DNA of 64,000 nucleotides from Streptomyces avermitilis MA-4680 = NBRC 14893 (lineage in GTDB: Bacteria > Actinomycetota > Actinomycetes > Streptomycetales > Streptomycetaceae). The stretch is taken from the NCBI RefSeq assembly GCF_000009765.2, contig NC_003155.5, positions 5,332,001 to 5,396,000 of the forward strand, in the 5' to 3' direction. The notes beneath the pieces were generated by a model. That model ran no database searches, had not been told where the DNA came from, and saw only the letters and a program-made list of their open reading frames with translations. Both the position numbers and the translations under genes were made by a program. Shown piece by piece: positions 1-7,762 of this stretch (its first letter is position 1; each line of letters opens with the position of its first letter).

Positions 1-241
1 CGAGGCGCCGTAAGGTGTCAACCGCTGTGGATAACCTCGTGGCCGCTGTTGTGGCCGCTGTGTCCATGGGGCTGTGCCGGGCGGGCGGGGCTGAGTAGCG
101 TTCCGGTGCGAACGCCGCGGTGTGCTCCGTGTGGGTGATGTGCCGCCGCGCGGCCGACGGCGGAAACGGGAAGCGGGCCGGGGTCCGAGGCCATCGGCAT
201 CGGACGTCACCGGGATCGGGAAGTTGGGGAGACGGGGCGGA
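1..241. other. Window edge, no gene seen
   Basis: I see no convincing gene in these 241 bases. A DnaA-box-like nonamer lies at 26-34 (reverse strand), and a short duplication of GTGGCCGCTGT follows at about 41-61. The region probably holds the promoter of the DUF5819 gene that starts at 242. Confidence 0.5.
26..34 (-). promoter_or_regulatory. DnaA box-like nonamer
   Basis: TGTGGATAA on the + strand reads TTATCCACA on the reverse strand, a perfect match to the bacterial DnaA box consensus. It is isolated, so it is not an origin; it could act as a titration or regulatory site. Confidence 0.4.
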
Positions 242-1153
242 ATGGACGTGTACGACGAGGGCTCGGACCCTCGGCAGGAGTCGGGAGGCCCCGACGGACC
301 GGTGCCCGACCGGCCCGACGGCTCCGCACAGAACGCACCCGACGACCCGTCCCCGAGCGGACCGAGCGGACCGGGCGGCCGGGAACCCGCATCCGCAGAC
401 CGCGGAGCGCCAGTCATGCCGGCCACGTCGGTCGCGCCAGTCACGCCGGCCGGCGAGCCCGGCCCCCACCAGGTCACCGCCCTTCCGGACGCGTACGCCG
501 TGCCCCGCACCGGCATCGCCGCGCTCTCTCTCCGCTACCAGATCGCCGCCGCCCTCGCCCTCGCGGTCGTCGCGGTCGCGGGCTGTGTGCACGTCGCCAT
601 GGTGTTCCTGCACGTCGCGCCCTCGAACACCGTCACCAAGCAGCACGGGCGGGCGATCGACGACTGGATATATCCCGAGTTCGAGCAGAACTGGAAGCTC
701 TTCGCCCCCAACCCGCTGCAACAGAACATCGCCGTCCAGGTCCGCGCGGAGGTGCGCACCGAGGACGGAAGCCACCGCACCACCGGCTGGTACGACCTGT
801 CCGCGCTCGACGGCGCGGCCATCGACGGCAATCTGCTGCCGAGTCACACCCAGCAGAACGAACTGCGCCGCGCCTGGGACTTCTACCTGGCCACGCACGA
901 CAACGAGAACCGCCCCGCGGGCATGCGCGGCGACCTCTCCCAGCGCTATCTGCGCAGCATCGTGGGGCTGCGCCTCGAACGCGAGCACGCGGCAGGCCGG
1001 GGCGAAGCCGTCGAGCGTGTCCAGGTCCGGTCCAGCACCACGAACGTGCAGCCTCCCCGGTGGAGCAACGAGAAGGTCTCCGACAAGCCCATGTACCGCG
1101 TGCTCCCCTGGTGGCCGGTCCCGACGGATTCCGGGACGGGGGCGAACGCCTGA
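242..1153 (+). CDS. DUF5819 family membrane-anchored protein
   Basis: A 303-residue protein of unknown function that matches the DUF5819 family. The first 90 or so residues are Pro/Gly/Asp-rich and look disordered. One membrane helix follows (about 100-125, rich in Ala/Val), then an outside domain with the family signature EQNWKLFAPNP. An upstream in-frame GTG exists, but ATG 242 follows a GGGGAGACGGGG purine run and starts the conserved protein. Its stop overlaps the next start (TGATG), so it is translationally coupled to the HTTM gene; the two very likely form one membrane unit. The reaction is unknown. Confidence 0.8.
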   Translation: MDVYDEGSDPRQESGGPDGPVPDRPDGSAQNAPDDPSPSGPSGPGGREPASADRGAPVMPATSVAPVTPAGEPGPHQVTALPDAYAVPRTGIAALSLRYQIAAALALAVVAVAGCVHVAMVFLHVAPSNTVTKQHGRAIDDWIYPEFEQNWKLFAPNPLQQNIAVQVRAEVRTEDGSHRTTGWYDLSALDGAAIDGNLLPSHTQQNELRRAWDFYLATHDNENRPAGMRGDLSQRYLRSIVGLRLEREHAAGRGEAVERVQVRSSTTNVQPPRWSNEKVSDKPMYRVLPWWPVPTDSGTGANA

Positions 1154-2382
1154 TGAACCGCTTCGCCCTGTTGATCTCGCGCGGCATCACCCGCGTCACC
1201 GAAGCCGCCCTCGGCCCCTATCAGAGCGCGGTCATCCGGATCGGCTTCGCCGCCACCTGGCTGTTGTTCCTGCTGCGCGAGTTCCCGCACCGCCAGGAGA
1301 TGTACGGGCCCGACGCCCCGTGGGCCTGGGGCCTCGCCCAGCAGCTCATCGCGAACAACCACGCCTTCACGGCCCTGATGTGGTCCGACAGCCAGGTGTG
1401 GTTCGAGATCGTCTACGCGCTGGCCGTCGTGTCGAGCGCCCTGCTGCTGCTGGGCTGGCGCACCCGCGCGATGTCCGTGCTCTTCATGATCGGCGTGCTG
1501 TCGCTGCAGAACCGCAGCATCTTCATGGGGGACGGCGGCGACAACGTCATCCACCTGATGTCGATCTACCTGGTGTTCACGCGCTGCGGCCAGGTGTGGT
1601 CCCTGGACGCGCGGCGGGCCCGGCGTACGGATGACGCACGCGCGCGTGGCGAGCTTCCCAGGGCGACCGGCGCGGACCGGGTCGGTCCCGTGCTGTGGGC
1701 CGTGCTCGGCCTCGCCCTGGCCGTGGCGACGGGCGCGGGCCGGCTCAGCGGCGGCTGGCTGGCGGTCTTCTGGGGGCTGTGGGCGGTTCAGGGCCTGTGG
1801 TGGCTCGTGGGCCGCCGCGCGCGCAGCGCCGAGCCGCGGATCCTGCTGGACATCGTCGCCAACACCGTCCACAACGCGGCCATGTTCGTGATCATGGCCG
1901 AGGCGTGTCTGATCTACTCGACGGCCGGCTGGTACAAGATCCAGGGCTCGCGCTGGCAGGACGGCACCGCCGTCTACTACCCGCTCCACCTGGACTACTT
2001 CTCGCCCTGGCCCGCGCTGTCCGACCTGCTGGCCTCGCACGGCATCATGGTGATGCTCGTGACGTACGGGACGGTCATGGCGCAGGTCGCCTTCCCCTTC
2101 ACCCTCTTCAACCGGCGCGTGAAGAACGTTCTGCTCGGGGTCATGATGGTCGAGCACGCCGCCATCGCCGTGATCCTCGGACTGCCGTTCTTCTCGCTGG
2201 CGATGATCGCCGCCGACGCGGTGTTCCTGCCCACGCCCTTCCTGCGTCGTCTGGGCGGCTGGGCGGCACGGGCGCGTAGGGAGCTGTCGTCGCGCCGCGG
2301 CGGTACGCTGCCGGGCCCGCGCAAGCAGGAGCCGCGCACCGAGGAGACGACCGAGCACACGCACGTAGGCTTCACGGCATGA
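1153..2382 (+). CDS. HTTM domain membrane protein (vitamin K carboxylase-like)
   Basis: A 409-residue polytopic membrane protein. The HTTM family is distantly related to the membrane part of vitamin K-dependent gamma-carboxylase. About eight hydrophobic segments are visible (for example residues 25-45, 90-110, 185-225, 245-265, 320-370). Conserved-looking polar stretches lie between them, such as SLQNRSIFMGDGGDN and STAGWYKIQGSRWQDG. The start overlaps the DUF5819 stop and its own end overlaps the methylase start by ATGA, so three genes are coupled. The substrate is unknown; I infer membrane redox or lipid chemistry only from the family relationship. Confidence 0.8.
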   Translation: MNRFALLISRGITRVTEAALGPYQSAVIRIGFAATWLLFLLREFPHRQEMYGPDAPWAWGLAQQLIANNHAFTALMWSDSQVWFEIVYALAVVSSALLLLGWRTRAMSVLFMIGVLSLQNRSIFMGDGGDNVIHLMSIYLVFTRCGQVWSLDARRARRTDDARARGELPRATGADRVGPVLWAVLGLALAVATGAGRLSGGWLAVFWGLWAVQGLWWLVGRRARSAEPRILLDIVANTVHNAAMFVIMAEACLIYSTAGWYKIQGSRWQDGTAVYYPLHLDYFSPWPALSDLLASHGIMVMLVTYGTVMAQVAFPFTLFNRRVKNVLLGVMMVEHAAIAVILGLPFFSLAMIAADAVFLPTPFLRRLGGWAARARRELSSRRGGTLPGPRKQEPRTEETTEHTHVGFTA

Positions 2383-3128
2383 ACGATCCGGTACGCGCCT
2401 GGCATCGGCTCGCCGACGGCTCCGTGCTGCTCGACGGCTTCCACGCACTCAAGCACGCGGTGCGCTTCCAGGCGCGTGTCCCGGTGGCCGTCACCACCGA
2501 CCGGCGGGCCGCGCTCGCCCTCGCCGACGAACTCGCCCCCGACGTACGCGAGACGCTCGACGCCCTCCTGGCCGAGGTGCCGGAGGAGACCCTGAAGGCC
2601 CTCGTGCCGCGCCCGCACCCCACGGCGGTGGCCGCCCTGGCCGTACGCCCGTCCCGTGCGGCCAATCTGGAGGCTCTCGCGCGCACCCCCCGCAGCGCGC
2701 CGGTCGTCGTCCTCGACAACCCGCGCAATCTTGGCAACGCCGGGGCGGTGATCCGGCTCGCGGCCGGTTTCGGCGCGACCGGCGTGGTCACGACGGGCAC
2801 GCTCGACCCCTGGCATCCCACGGTCGTACGCGGCGGCGCGGGTCTGCATTTCGCGACCGCCGTGGAGCGGCTCACGGTGGACGAACTGCCGCCGGGCCCC
2901 GTGTTCGCCCTCGACCCGGAGGGTGACGACATCCGGGGCCTGAAGCTCCCTGACGACGCCGTGCTCGCCTTCGGCTCCGAGCGGACCGGTCTGTCGGCCG
3001 AACTCCGTGCGCGCACCGACCACCTGGTGGCCCTGCCGATGCGTCCCCAGGTCTCCAGCTACAACCTCGCGACCAGTGTGGCCATGACGCTGTTCCACTG
3101 GAGTGCCACCGGGGGCGCACCGGCCTGA
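2379..3128 (+). CDS. TrmH/SpoU family RNA 2'-O-methyltransferase
   Basis: A 249-residue SPOUT-class methylase that would use S-adenosylmethionine to methylate a ribose 2'-OH in tRNA or rRNA. The three SpoU motifs are present: LDNPRNLGNAGAVIR near residue 112, AFGSERTGLS near 195, and LPMRPQVSSYNLATSVA near 220, which forms the knotted cofactor site. There is little N-terminal substrate domain, so the target nucleotide cannot be named. It is coupled to the HTTM gene by an ATGA overlap. It ends only 15 bp before the convergent paaN stop. Confidence 0.85.
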   Translation: MNDPVRAWHRLADGSVLLDGFHALKHAVRFQARVPVAVTTDRRAALALADELAPDVRETLDALLAEVPEETLKALVPRPHPTAVAALAVRPSRAANLEALARTPRSAPVVVLDNPRNLGNAGAVIRLAAGFGATGVVTTGTLDPWHPTVVRGGAGLHFATAVERLTVDELPPGPVFALDPEGDDIRGLKLPDDAVLAFGSERTGLSAELRARTDHLVALPMRPQVSSYNLATSVAMTLFHWSATGGAPA

Positions 3129-3143
3129 GCCGCTGCCCGGGGG

Positions 3144-4835
3144 CTACGCCTCCCGGCGCACCTCCACCACCCGGAACCGGTTCGCCACGAACGCCCCGTC
3201 GCACAGCGCCGCGTTCGCCGCCGGGTTGCCGCCCGACCCGTGGAAGTCGGAGAAGGCCGCCGTCTGGTTGACGTACACCCCGCCGGTCAGGTTGAGCGAC
3301 AGCTGGGCGCACTCCTCCAGACAGGTCTCCTGGACGGCCTCCGTCACCTCGTCCGAGGTGGTGTACGCGCCGACGGTCATCGCGCCCTTGTCCCTGATGG
3401 TGCGCCGCAGCAGCTCCACCGCGTCCGCCGCCGAGTCGACCGCGACCGCGAAGGAGACGGGGCCGAAGCACTCGCTCATGTAGGCGGCCTCGTCGTCGGG
3501 CTTGGCGCCGTCCAGCTTCACGATCACGGGCGTCCGGACGGTCGCGTCCGGGAATTCCGGGTTGACGATCTCCCGTGAGGCAAGGGCGACCTCCCCGAGC
3601 CCCGCCGCCGCTTCCAGACGCGCCTTCACGTCCGGGTTCACCACGGCGCCGAGCAGCGCGTTGGCCCTGGCGTCGTCCCCGAGGAGTCCGCCGACCGACC
3701 TGGCGAGGTCCGCGACCACCTCGTCGTACGACTTGGGGCCCTCCTCCGTGCGGATGCCGTCGCGCGGGATCAGCAGGTTCTGCGGGGTGGTGCACATCTG
3801 GCCGCTGTAGAGGGACAGCGAGAAGGCCAGGTTGGAAAGCATCCCCTTGTAGTTGTCGGTCGACTCCACGATCACCGTGTTGACGCCGGCCTTCTCCGTG
3901 TAGACCTGTGCCTGGCGGGCGTTGGTCTCCAGCCAGTCGCCGAACGCCGTCGAGCCCGTGTAGTCGATGATCCGGATCTCCGGGCGCACGGCCAGCGCCT
4001 TGGCGATGCCCTCGTCAGGCCGCTCGGCGGCCAGTGCCACCAGGTTCGGGTCGAAGCCCGCCTCGGCGAGCACCTCGCGCGCGACCCGCACGGTCAGCGC
4101 GAGCGGCAGTACCGCGCGCGGGTGGGGCTTCACCAGCACCGCGTTGCCGGTGGCCAGGGAGGCGAACAGGCCCGGGTAGCCGTTCCACGTCGGGAACGTG
4201 TTGCAGCCGATGACCAGCGCGATGCCTCGCGGCACCGGCGTGAACTGCTTGGTCAGCGCGAGCGGGTCGCGCTTGCCCTGGGGCTTGGTCCACTCCGCGG
4301 CGTCAGGGGTGCGGACCTGCTCCACGTACGCGTACGCCACCGCCTCCAGACCTCGGTCCTGCGCATGCGGGCCGCCCGCCTGGAACGCCATCATGAAGGC
4401 CTGGCCGCTGGTGTGCATGACCGCGTGCGCGAACTCGTGCGTACGGTCGCTGATCCGCTTCAGGATCTCCAGACAGACCATCGCGCGGATCTCCGCGCCC
4501 GCGTCCCGCCACGCACGCTGTCCCGCGCGCATGGCGGGCAGCAGCACGTCGATGTCCGCATGCGGGTAGGTGACACCCAAATCGATCCCGTACGGCGACA
4601 CCTCGGCGCCCACCCAGTCGTCCGTGCCGGGCTGTCCGAGGTCGAGGCGGGTGCCCAGGAGGGCGTCGAAGGCGGCCTTGCCCTCCGCCGCGCCCAGGCT
4701 GCCGCTCTCGCCGTACGCCTTGGGGTGTTCGGGGTGCGGGGACCAGTACGCGCGTGTGCGGATCGCTTCCAGCGCCTGGTCGAGGGTGGGCCGGTGCTGG
4801 GCGATCAGCTCGTGCGCGGTCAGTTCGGCGGCCAT
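3144..4835 (-). CDS. paaN: Phenylacetic acid degradation protein PaaN (aldehyde dehydrogenase fold)
   Basis: A 563-residue protein of the PaaN family, which has the aldehyde dehydrogenase fold and is linked to ring opening/oxidation in phenylacetate breakdown. The likely catalytic Cys348 sits in SLYSGQMCTTP, with a general-base Glu in YTEKAG near 314 and an NAD-binding stretch around 205-300 including DYTGSTAFGD. ATG 4835 was chosen because AGGAGG stands upstream and the family begins there; an in-frame upstream extension has no support. It is divergent from paaH, and the 148-bp gap holds a TetR-type palindrome, which suggests shared control by the TetR gene at 6495. Confidence 0.88.
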   Translation of the reverse strand: MAAELTAHELIAQHRPTLDQALEAIRTRAYWSPHPEHPKAYGESGSLGAAEGKAAFDALLGTRLDLGQPGTDDWVGAEVSPYGIDLGVTYPHADIDVLLPAMRAGQRAWRDAGAEIRAMVCLEILKRISDRTHEFAHAVMHTSGQAFMMAFQAGGPHAQDRGLEAVAYAYVEQVRTPDAAEWTKPQGKRDPLALTKQFTPVPRGIALVIGCNTFPTWNGYPGLFASLATGNAVLVKPHPRAVLPLALTVRVAREVLAEAGFDPNLVALAAERPDEGIAKALAVRPEIRIIDYTGSTAFGDWLETNARQAQVYTEKAGVNTVIVESTDNYKGMLSNLAFSLSLYSGQMCTTPQNLLIPRDGIRTEEGPKSYDEVVADLARSVGGLLGDDARANALLGAVVNPDVKARLEAAAGLGEVALASREIVNPEFPDATVRTPVIVKLDGAKPDDEAAYMSECFGPVSFAVAVDSAADAVELLRRTIRDKGAMTVGAYTTSDEVTEAVQETCLEECAQLSLNLTGGVYVNQTAAFSDFHGSGGNPAANAALCDGAFVANRFRVVEVRREA

Positions 4836-4914
4836 GAGGGACCAACTCCTCCTCGGACCGACTCTTCTTCGAGTCGGTGAGCTGGGCAGGAACAGGCGGA
4901 CAGAGTTAGAGTAA

Positions 4915-4930
4915 CCGAACGATCGGTCGG
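4915..4930. promoter_or_regulatory. TetR-type operator palindrome, copy 1
   Basis: CCGAACGATCGGTCGG is a 16-bp palindrome with seven of eight base pairs matching. It lies between the divergent paaN and paaH starts. A TetR gene sits at the end of the paaH operon, and TetR proteins of acyl-CoA catabolism often bind such sites. A 14/16 copy occurs at 7691. That this TetR binds it is an inference. Confidence 0.6.
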
Positions 4931-4983
4931 GACAAGGGGGTCCGCCGCATCTGTGGAAAACCCCGTGCGGGAGGATCGCGCAC

Positions 4984-6498
4984 ATGACAGCACTCGACCT
5001 CAGCAGCCCGGTGGCCGTCGTCGGCACCGGCACCATGGGCCAGGGCATTGCCCAGGTCGCGCTGGTCGCGGGCCACCCCGTGCGGCTGTACGACGCCGTT
5101 CCCGGCCGCGCTCAGGAAGCGGCCGACGCGATCGGTGCCCGCCTCGACCGGCTCGTCGAGAAGGACCGCCTAGCCGCGGCCGACCGGGACGCGGCACGGG
5201 CCCGCCTGCGGCCCGCCGCCGACCTCGCCGACCTCGCGGACTGCTTCCTCGTCGTCGAGGCCGTCCTGGAGCGGCTCGACGTGAAACAGCAGCTGCTGCG
5301 CGAGCTGGAGGACGTCGTCGAGGACGACTGCCTGCTCGCCACCAACACCTCGTCCCTGTCCGTCACGGCCATCGGCGGCGCCCTGCGCAACCCCGGCCGC
5401 TTCGTGGGCCTGCACTTCTTCAACCCCGCGCCGCTGCTGCCCCTCGTCGAGGTCGTCTCCGGGTTCGCCACCGACGTCACCTCGGCCACGCGCGCGTACG
5501 AGACGGCACGGGCCTGGGGCAAGACCCCGGTCGCCTGCGCCGACACCCCCGGCTTCATCGTCAACCGCATCGCGCGGCCCTTCTACGCCGAGGCCTTCGC
5601 GGTGTACGAGGCCCAGGCCGCCGACCCCGCCACCATCGACGCGATCCTGCGCGAGTCGGGCGGCTTCCGGATGGGCGCCTTCGAACTGACCGACCTCATC
5701 GGCCAGGACGTCAACGAGTCCGTCACGCACTCCGTGTGGCAGGCCTTCTTCCAGGACGTCCGCTTCACGCCCTCGCTCGCGCAACGGCGGCTCGTCGAGT
5801 CGGGCCGGCACGGCCGCAAGACGGGGCAGGGCTGGTACGACTACGGGGAGGCCGCCGAGCGCCCCGAACCGCACACCGCGGAGAAGGCGCAGGCGCCCGC
5901 GTACGTCGTCGTCGAGGGCGACCTGGGCCCGGCTTCCGAACTGCTCGCGCTGATCCGCGAGGCGGGTATCCAGATCCGCGAGGACGAGGAGGACCACGGC
6001 ACGCGGCTGGTACTGCCGAGCGGCGGCCAGCTGGTCCTCGCCGACGGCCAGACCTCCGTCGAGTTCCGGGACGTCGTCTACTTCGACCTGGCGCTCGACT
6101 ACCGCAGGGCGACCCGCATCGCCCTGTCCGCCTCCCAGGACACCGCCCCGGCGACCGTCGCCGAGGCGACCGGGCTGTTCCAGGCGCTCGGCAAGGACGT
6201 CAGCGTCATCGGGGACGTGCCCGGCATGATCGTCGCCCGCACCGTGGCCCGCATCGTCGACCTGGCGCACGACGCCGTCGCCAAGGGAGTGGCCACCGAG
6301 GAGGACATCGACACGGCGATGCGCCTGGGCGTCAACTACCCCCTGGGGCCCTTCGAATGGTGCCGCAGGCTGGGCAGGGTCTGGGCGCACGACCTCCTGG
6401 AGGAGCTGAGCCTGCGCGAACCCTCCGGTCGCTATGCGCCCTCTCTCGCGCTGTACCGCCACGGGCATGCCGCCGACAAGCGGGAGGGCACCTCATGA
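4984..6498 (+). CDS. paaH: 3-hydroxyacyl-CoA dehydrogenase (PaaH type)
   Basis: A 504-residue NAD-dependent dehydrogenase that oxidises 3-hydroxyacyl-CoA to 3-ketoacyl-CoA. The Rossmann motif VVGTGTMGQG is at residues 12-21. The catalytic pair is His144 in GLHFFNPAP and Glu156 in LVEVVSG. Two C-terminal 3HCDH domains follow (about 190-290 and 400-490). The length fits PaaH/PaaC, not the short fatty-acid HBDH of about 285 residues, and paaN lies next door. It ends in an ATGA overlap with the TetR gene, so they form one operon. Confidence 0.87.
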   Translation: MTALDLSSPVAVVGTGTMGQGIAQVALVAGHPVRLYDAVPGRAQEAADAIGARLDRLVEKDRLAAADRDAARARLRPAADLADLADCFLVVEAVLERLDVKQQLLRELEDVVEDDCLLATNTSSLSVTAIGGALRNPGRFVGLHFFNPAPLLPLVEVVSGFATDVTSATRAYETARAWGKTPVACADTPGFIVNRIARPFYAEAFAVYEAQAADPATIDAILRESGGFRMGAFELTDLIGQDVNESVTHSVWQAFFQDVRFTPSLAQRRLVESGRHGRKTGQGWYDYGEAAERPEPHTAEKAQAPAYVVVEGDLGPASELLALIREAGIQIREDEEDHGTRLVLPSGGQLVLADGQTSVEFRDVVYFDLALDYRRATRIALSASQDTAPATVAEATGLFQALGKDVSVIGDVPGMIVARTVARIVDLAHDAVAKGVATEEDIDTAMRLGVNYPLGPFEWCRRLGRVWAHDLLEELSLREPSGRYAPSLALYRHGHAADKREGTS

Positions 6499-7085
6499 CC
6501 ACCGCCAAGCGCGACACGTACACCCCGGAGACGCTGCTCTCCGTCGCCGTCCAGGTCTTCATCGAGCGGGGCTACGACGGCACCTCCATGGAGCACCTCT
6601 CCAAGGCGGCGGGCATCTCCAAGTCGTCGATATACCACCACGTCGCGGGCAAGGAGGAGCTGTTGAGCCGCGCCGTCAGCCGGGCGCTCGACGGCCTCTT
6701 CGGGATTCTCGGCGAGGAGCACGCGCGCGTGGGGCGTGCCGTGGAGCGCCTGGAGTACGTCGTACGGCGCATGGTCGAGGTGCTCACCGCCGAACTGCCG
6801 TACGTGACGCTGCTGCTGCGGGTGCGCGGCAACACGGACACCGAGCGCTGGGCCCTGGAGCGGCGACGCGACTTCGACCACCGGGTCGCCGAGCTGCTGA
6901 AGGCCGCCGCCGACGACGGGGACGTACGCGGCGATGTGGAGGTCCGGCTCGCGACCAGGCTCGTCTTCGGCATGATCAACTCGATCGTCGAGTGGTACCG
7001 GCCGGACGGCCGGGGCATGGGCGAGCGGGAAGTGGCCGACGCGGTCGTGCGGTTGGTCTTCTCAGGGCTCCGCAGCGAGGCCTGA
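6495..7085 (+). CDS. TetR family transcriptional regulator
   Basis: A 196-residue repressor-type protein. An N-terminal helix-turn-helix (about 10-55) contains IERGYDGTSMEHLSKAAGIS followed by SSIYHHVAGKEELL, typical of TetR. The C-terminal part would bind an effector, probably an acyl-CoA such as phenylacetyl-CoA (inference). It is coupled to paaH by an ATGA overlap and ends 2 bp before the convergent Lrp gene. The near-identical palindromes at 4915 and 7691 are its best candidate operators, so it may control paaN, paaH, itself and the first dehydrogenase cluster. Confidence 0.88.
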   Translation: MTTAKRDTYTPETLLSVAVQVFIERGYDGTSMEHLSKAAGISKSSIYHHVAGKEELLSRAVSRALDGLFGILGEEHARVGRAVERLEYVVRRMVEVLTAELPYVTLLLRVRGNTDTERWALERRRDFDHRVAELLKAAADDGDVRGDVEVRLATRLVFGMINSIVEWYRPDGRGMGEREVADAVVRLVFSGLRSEA

Positions 7086-7087
7086 GG

Positions 7088-7588
7088 TCACCCCTCCGGC
7101 TCCAGGTCCTCCTCCTCGAACACCAGCAGCGTGCGCGTGCTGAGCACCTCCGGGATGGCCTGCAACCGGGTCAGGACCAGCTCGCGCAGCGCCTTGTTGT
7201 CCGGCGTGTGCACGAGGAGCAGGACATCGAAATCGCCCCCCACGAGGGCGATGTGGGAGGCGCCGGGGAGCAGCCTCAGCTGCTCGCGGACCGTGCGCCA
7301 GGAGTTCTGCACGATCTTGAGGGTGATGTACGCGGAGGTGCCCTGGCCCGCGCGTTCGTGGTCGACGCGGGCTCCGAAACCGCGGATCACGCCGTCGTCG
7401 ATGAGCCGGTTGATTCGCGCGTAGGCATTGGCACGCGACACGTGGGCGCGCTCGGCCACGGACCGTATCGAGGCGCGGCCGTCCGCCTGGAGCATCTGGA
7501 GGATGTCCTGATCGATGGCGTCCAGCGGGCGGGCGGGCGGCAGGGGTACCCCGGGCTCCGCTCCCTCGGCCATTTGTTCAGGTGCCAT
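7088..7588 (-). CDS. Lrp/AsnC family regulator (BkdR-like)
   Basis: A 166-residue feast/famine regulator. Residues about 27-75 form the helix-turn-helix (ASIRSVAERAHVSRANAYAR), and the rest is the ligand-binding RAM domain with GGDFDVLLLVHT. ATG 7588 follows AAGGAGG at a 9-base spacing; the ATG at 7609 lacks a ribosome site. It diverges from the E1alpha-E1beta-E2 cluster. Lrp-type BkdR proteins are known regulators of such clusters, so branched-chain amino acids or their keto acids are likely effectors (inference). A perfect inverted repeat at 7629-7660 is its candidate operator. Confidence 0.87.
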   Translation of the reverse strand: MAPEQMAEGAEPGVPLPPARPLDAIDQDILQMLQADGRASIRSVAERAHVSRANAYARINRLIDDGVIRGFGARVDHERAGQGTSAYITLKIVQNSWRTVREQLRLLPGASHIALVGGDFDVLLLVHTPDNKALRELVLTRLQAIPEVLSTRTLLVFEEEDLEPEG

Positions 7589-7628
7589 GTCCTCCGGCCT
7601 CCTTACCATGGACGTAGTGCGTTCATTC

Positions 7629-7660
7629 CAGGCTGTGGAGAACCGTTTGTCCACAGCCTG
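7629..7660. promoter_or_regulatory. Perfect inverted repeat in the lrp/E1alpha promoter gap
   Basis: CAGGCTGTGGA (7629-7639) and TCCACAGCCTG (7650-7660) are perfect 11-bp arms with a 10-bp spacer. It may be the operator of the divergent Lrp regulator. The inner part also contains two outward-related DnaA box-like nonamers: TTGTCCACA at 7647-7655 and TTCTCCACA on the reverse strand at 7634-7642. Confidence 0.55.
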
Positions 7661-7690
7661 ACGGTGCCTGTAGCCAAAATGTGCCGACGA

Positions 7691-7706
7691 CCGAACAATC
7701 GGTAGG
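7691..7706. promoter_or_regulatory. TetR-type operator palindrome, copy 2
   Basis: CCGAACAATCGGTAGG matches 14 of 16 bases of the site at 4915, though it is a weaker palindrome (5 of 8 pairs). It lies 57 bp before the E1alpha start, where a bound repressor could block transcription. Confidence 0.45.
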
Positions 7707-7762
7707 TGAGGCGCCTCACACCCGTGGCGCGCCCAAAGCCGCTCCCACGAGGAGGTGCCGTC

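Noticed and set aside
120..1634. Long + frame across the DUF5819 and HTTM genes
   Set aside because: It is an out-of-frame shadow of two well-supported genes, with an Arg/Pro/Ser-rich composition.
946..2448. Long reverse-strand open frame of 500 codons opposite the HTTM gene
   Set aside because: It is a shadow frame caused by high GC; it has no family similarity and is rich in Arg, Gly and Gln.
5170..6468. Reverse frame of 432 codons inside paaH
   Set aside because: Antisense shadow; the forward frame has clear catalytic motifs.
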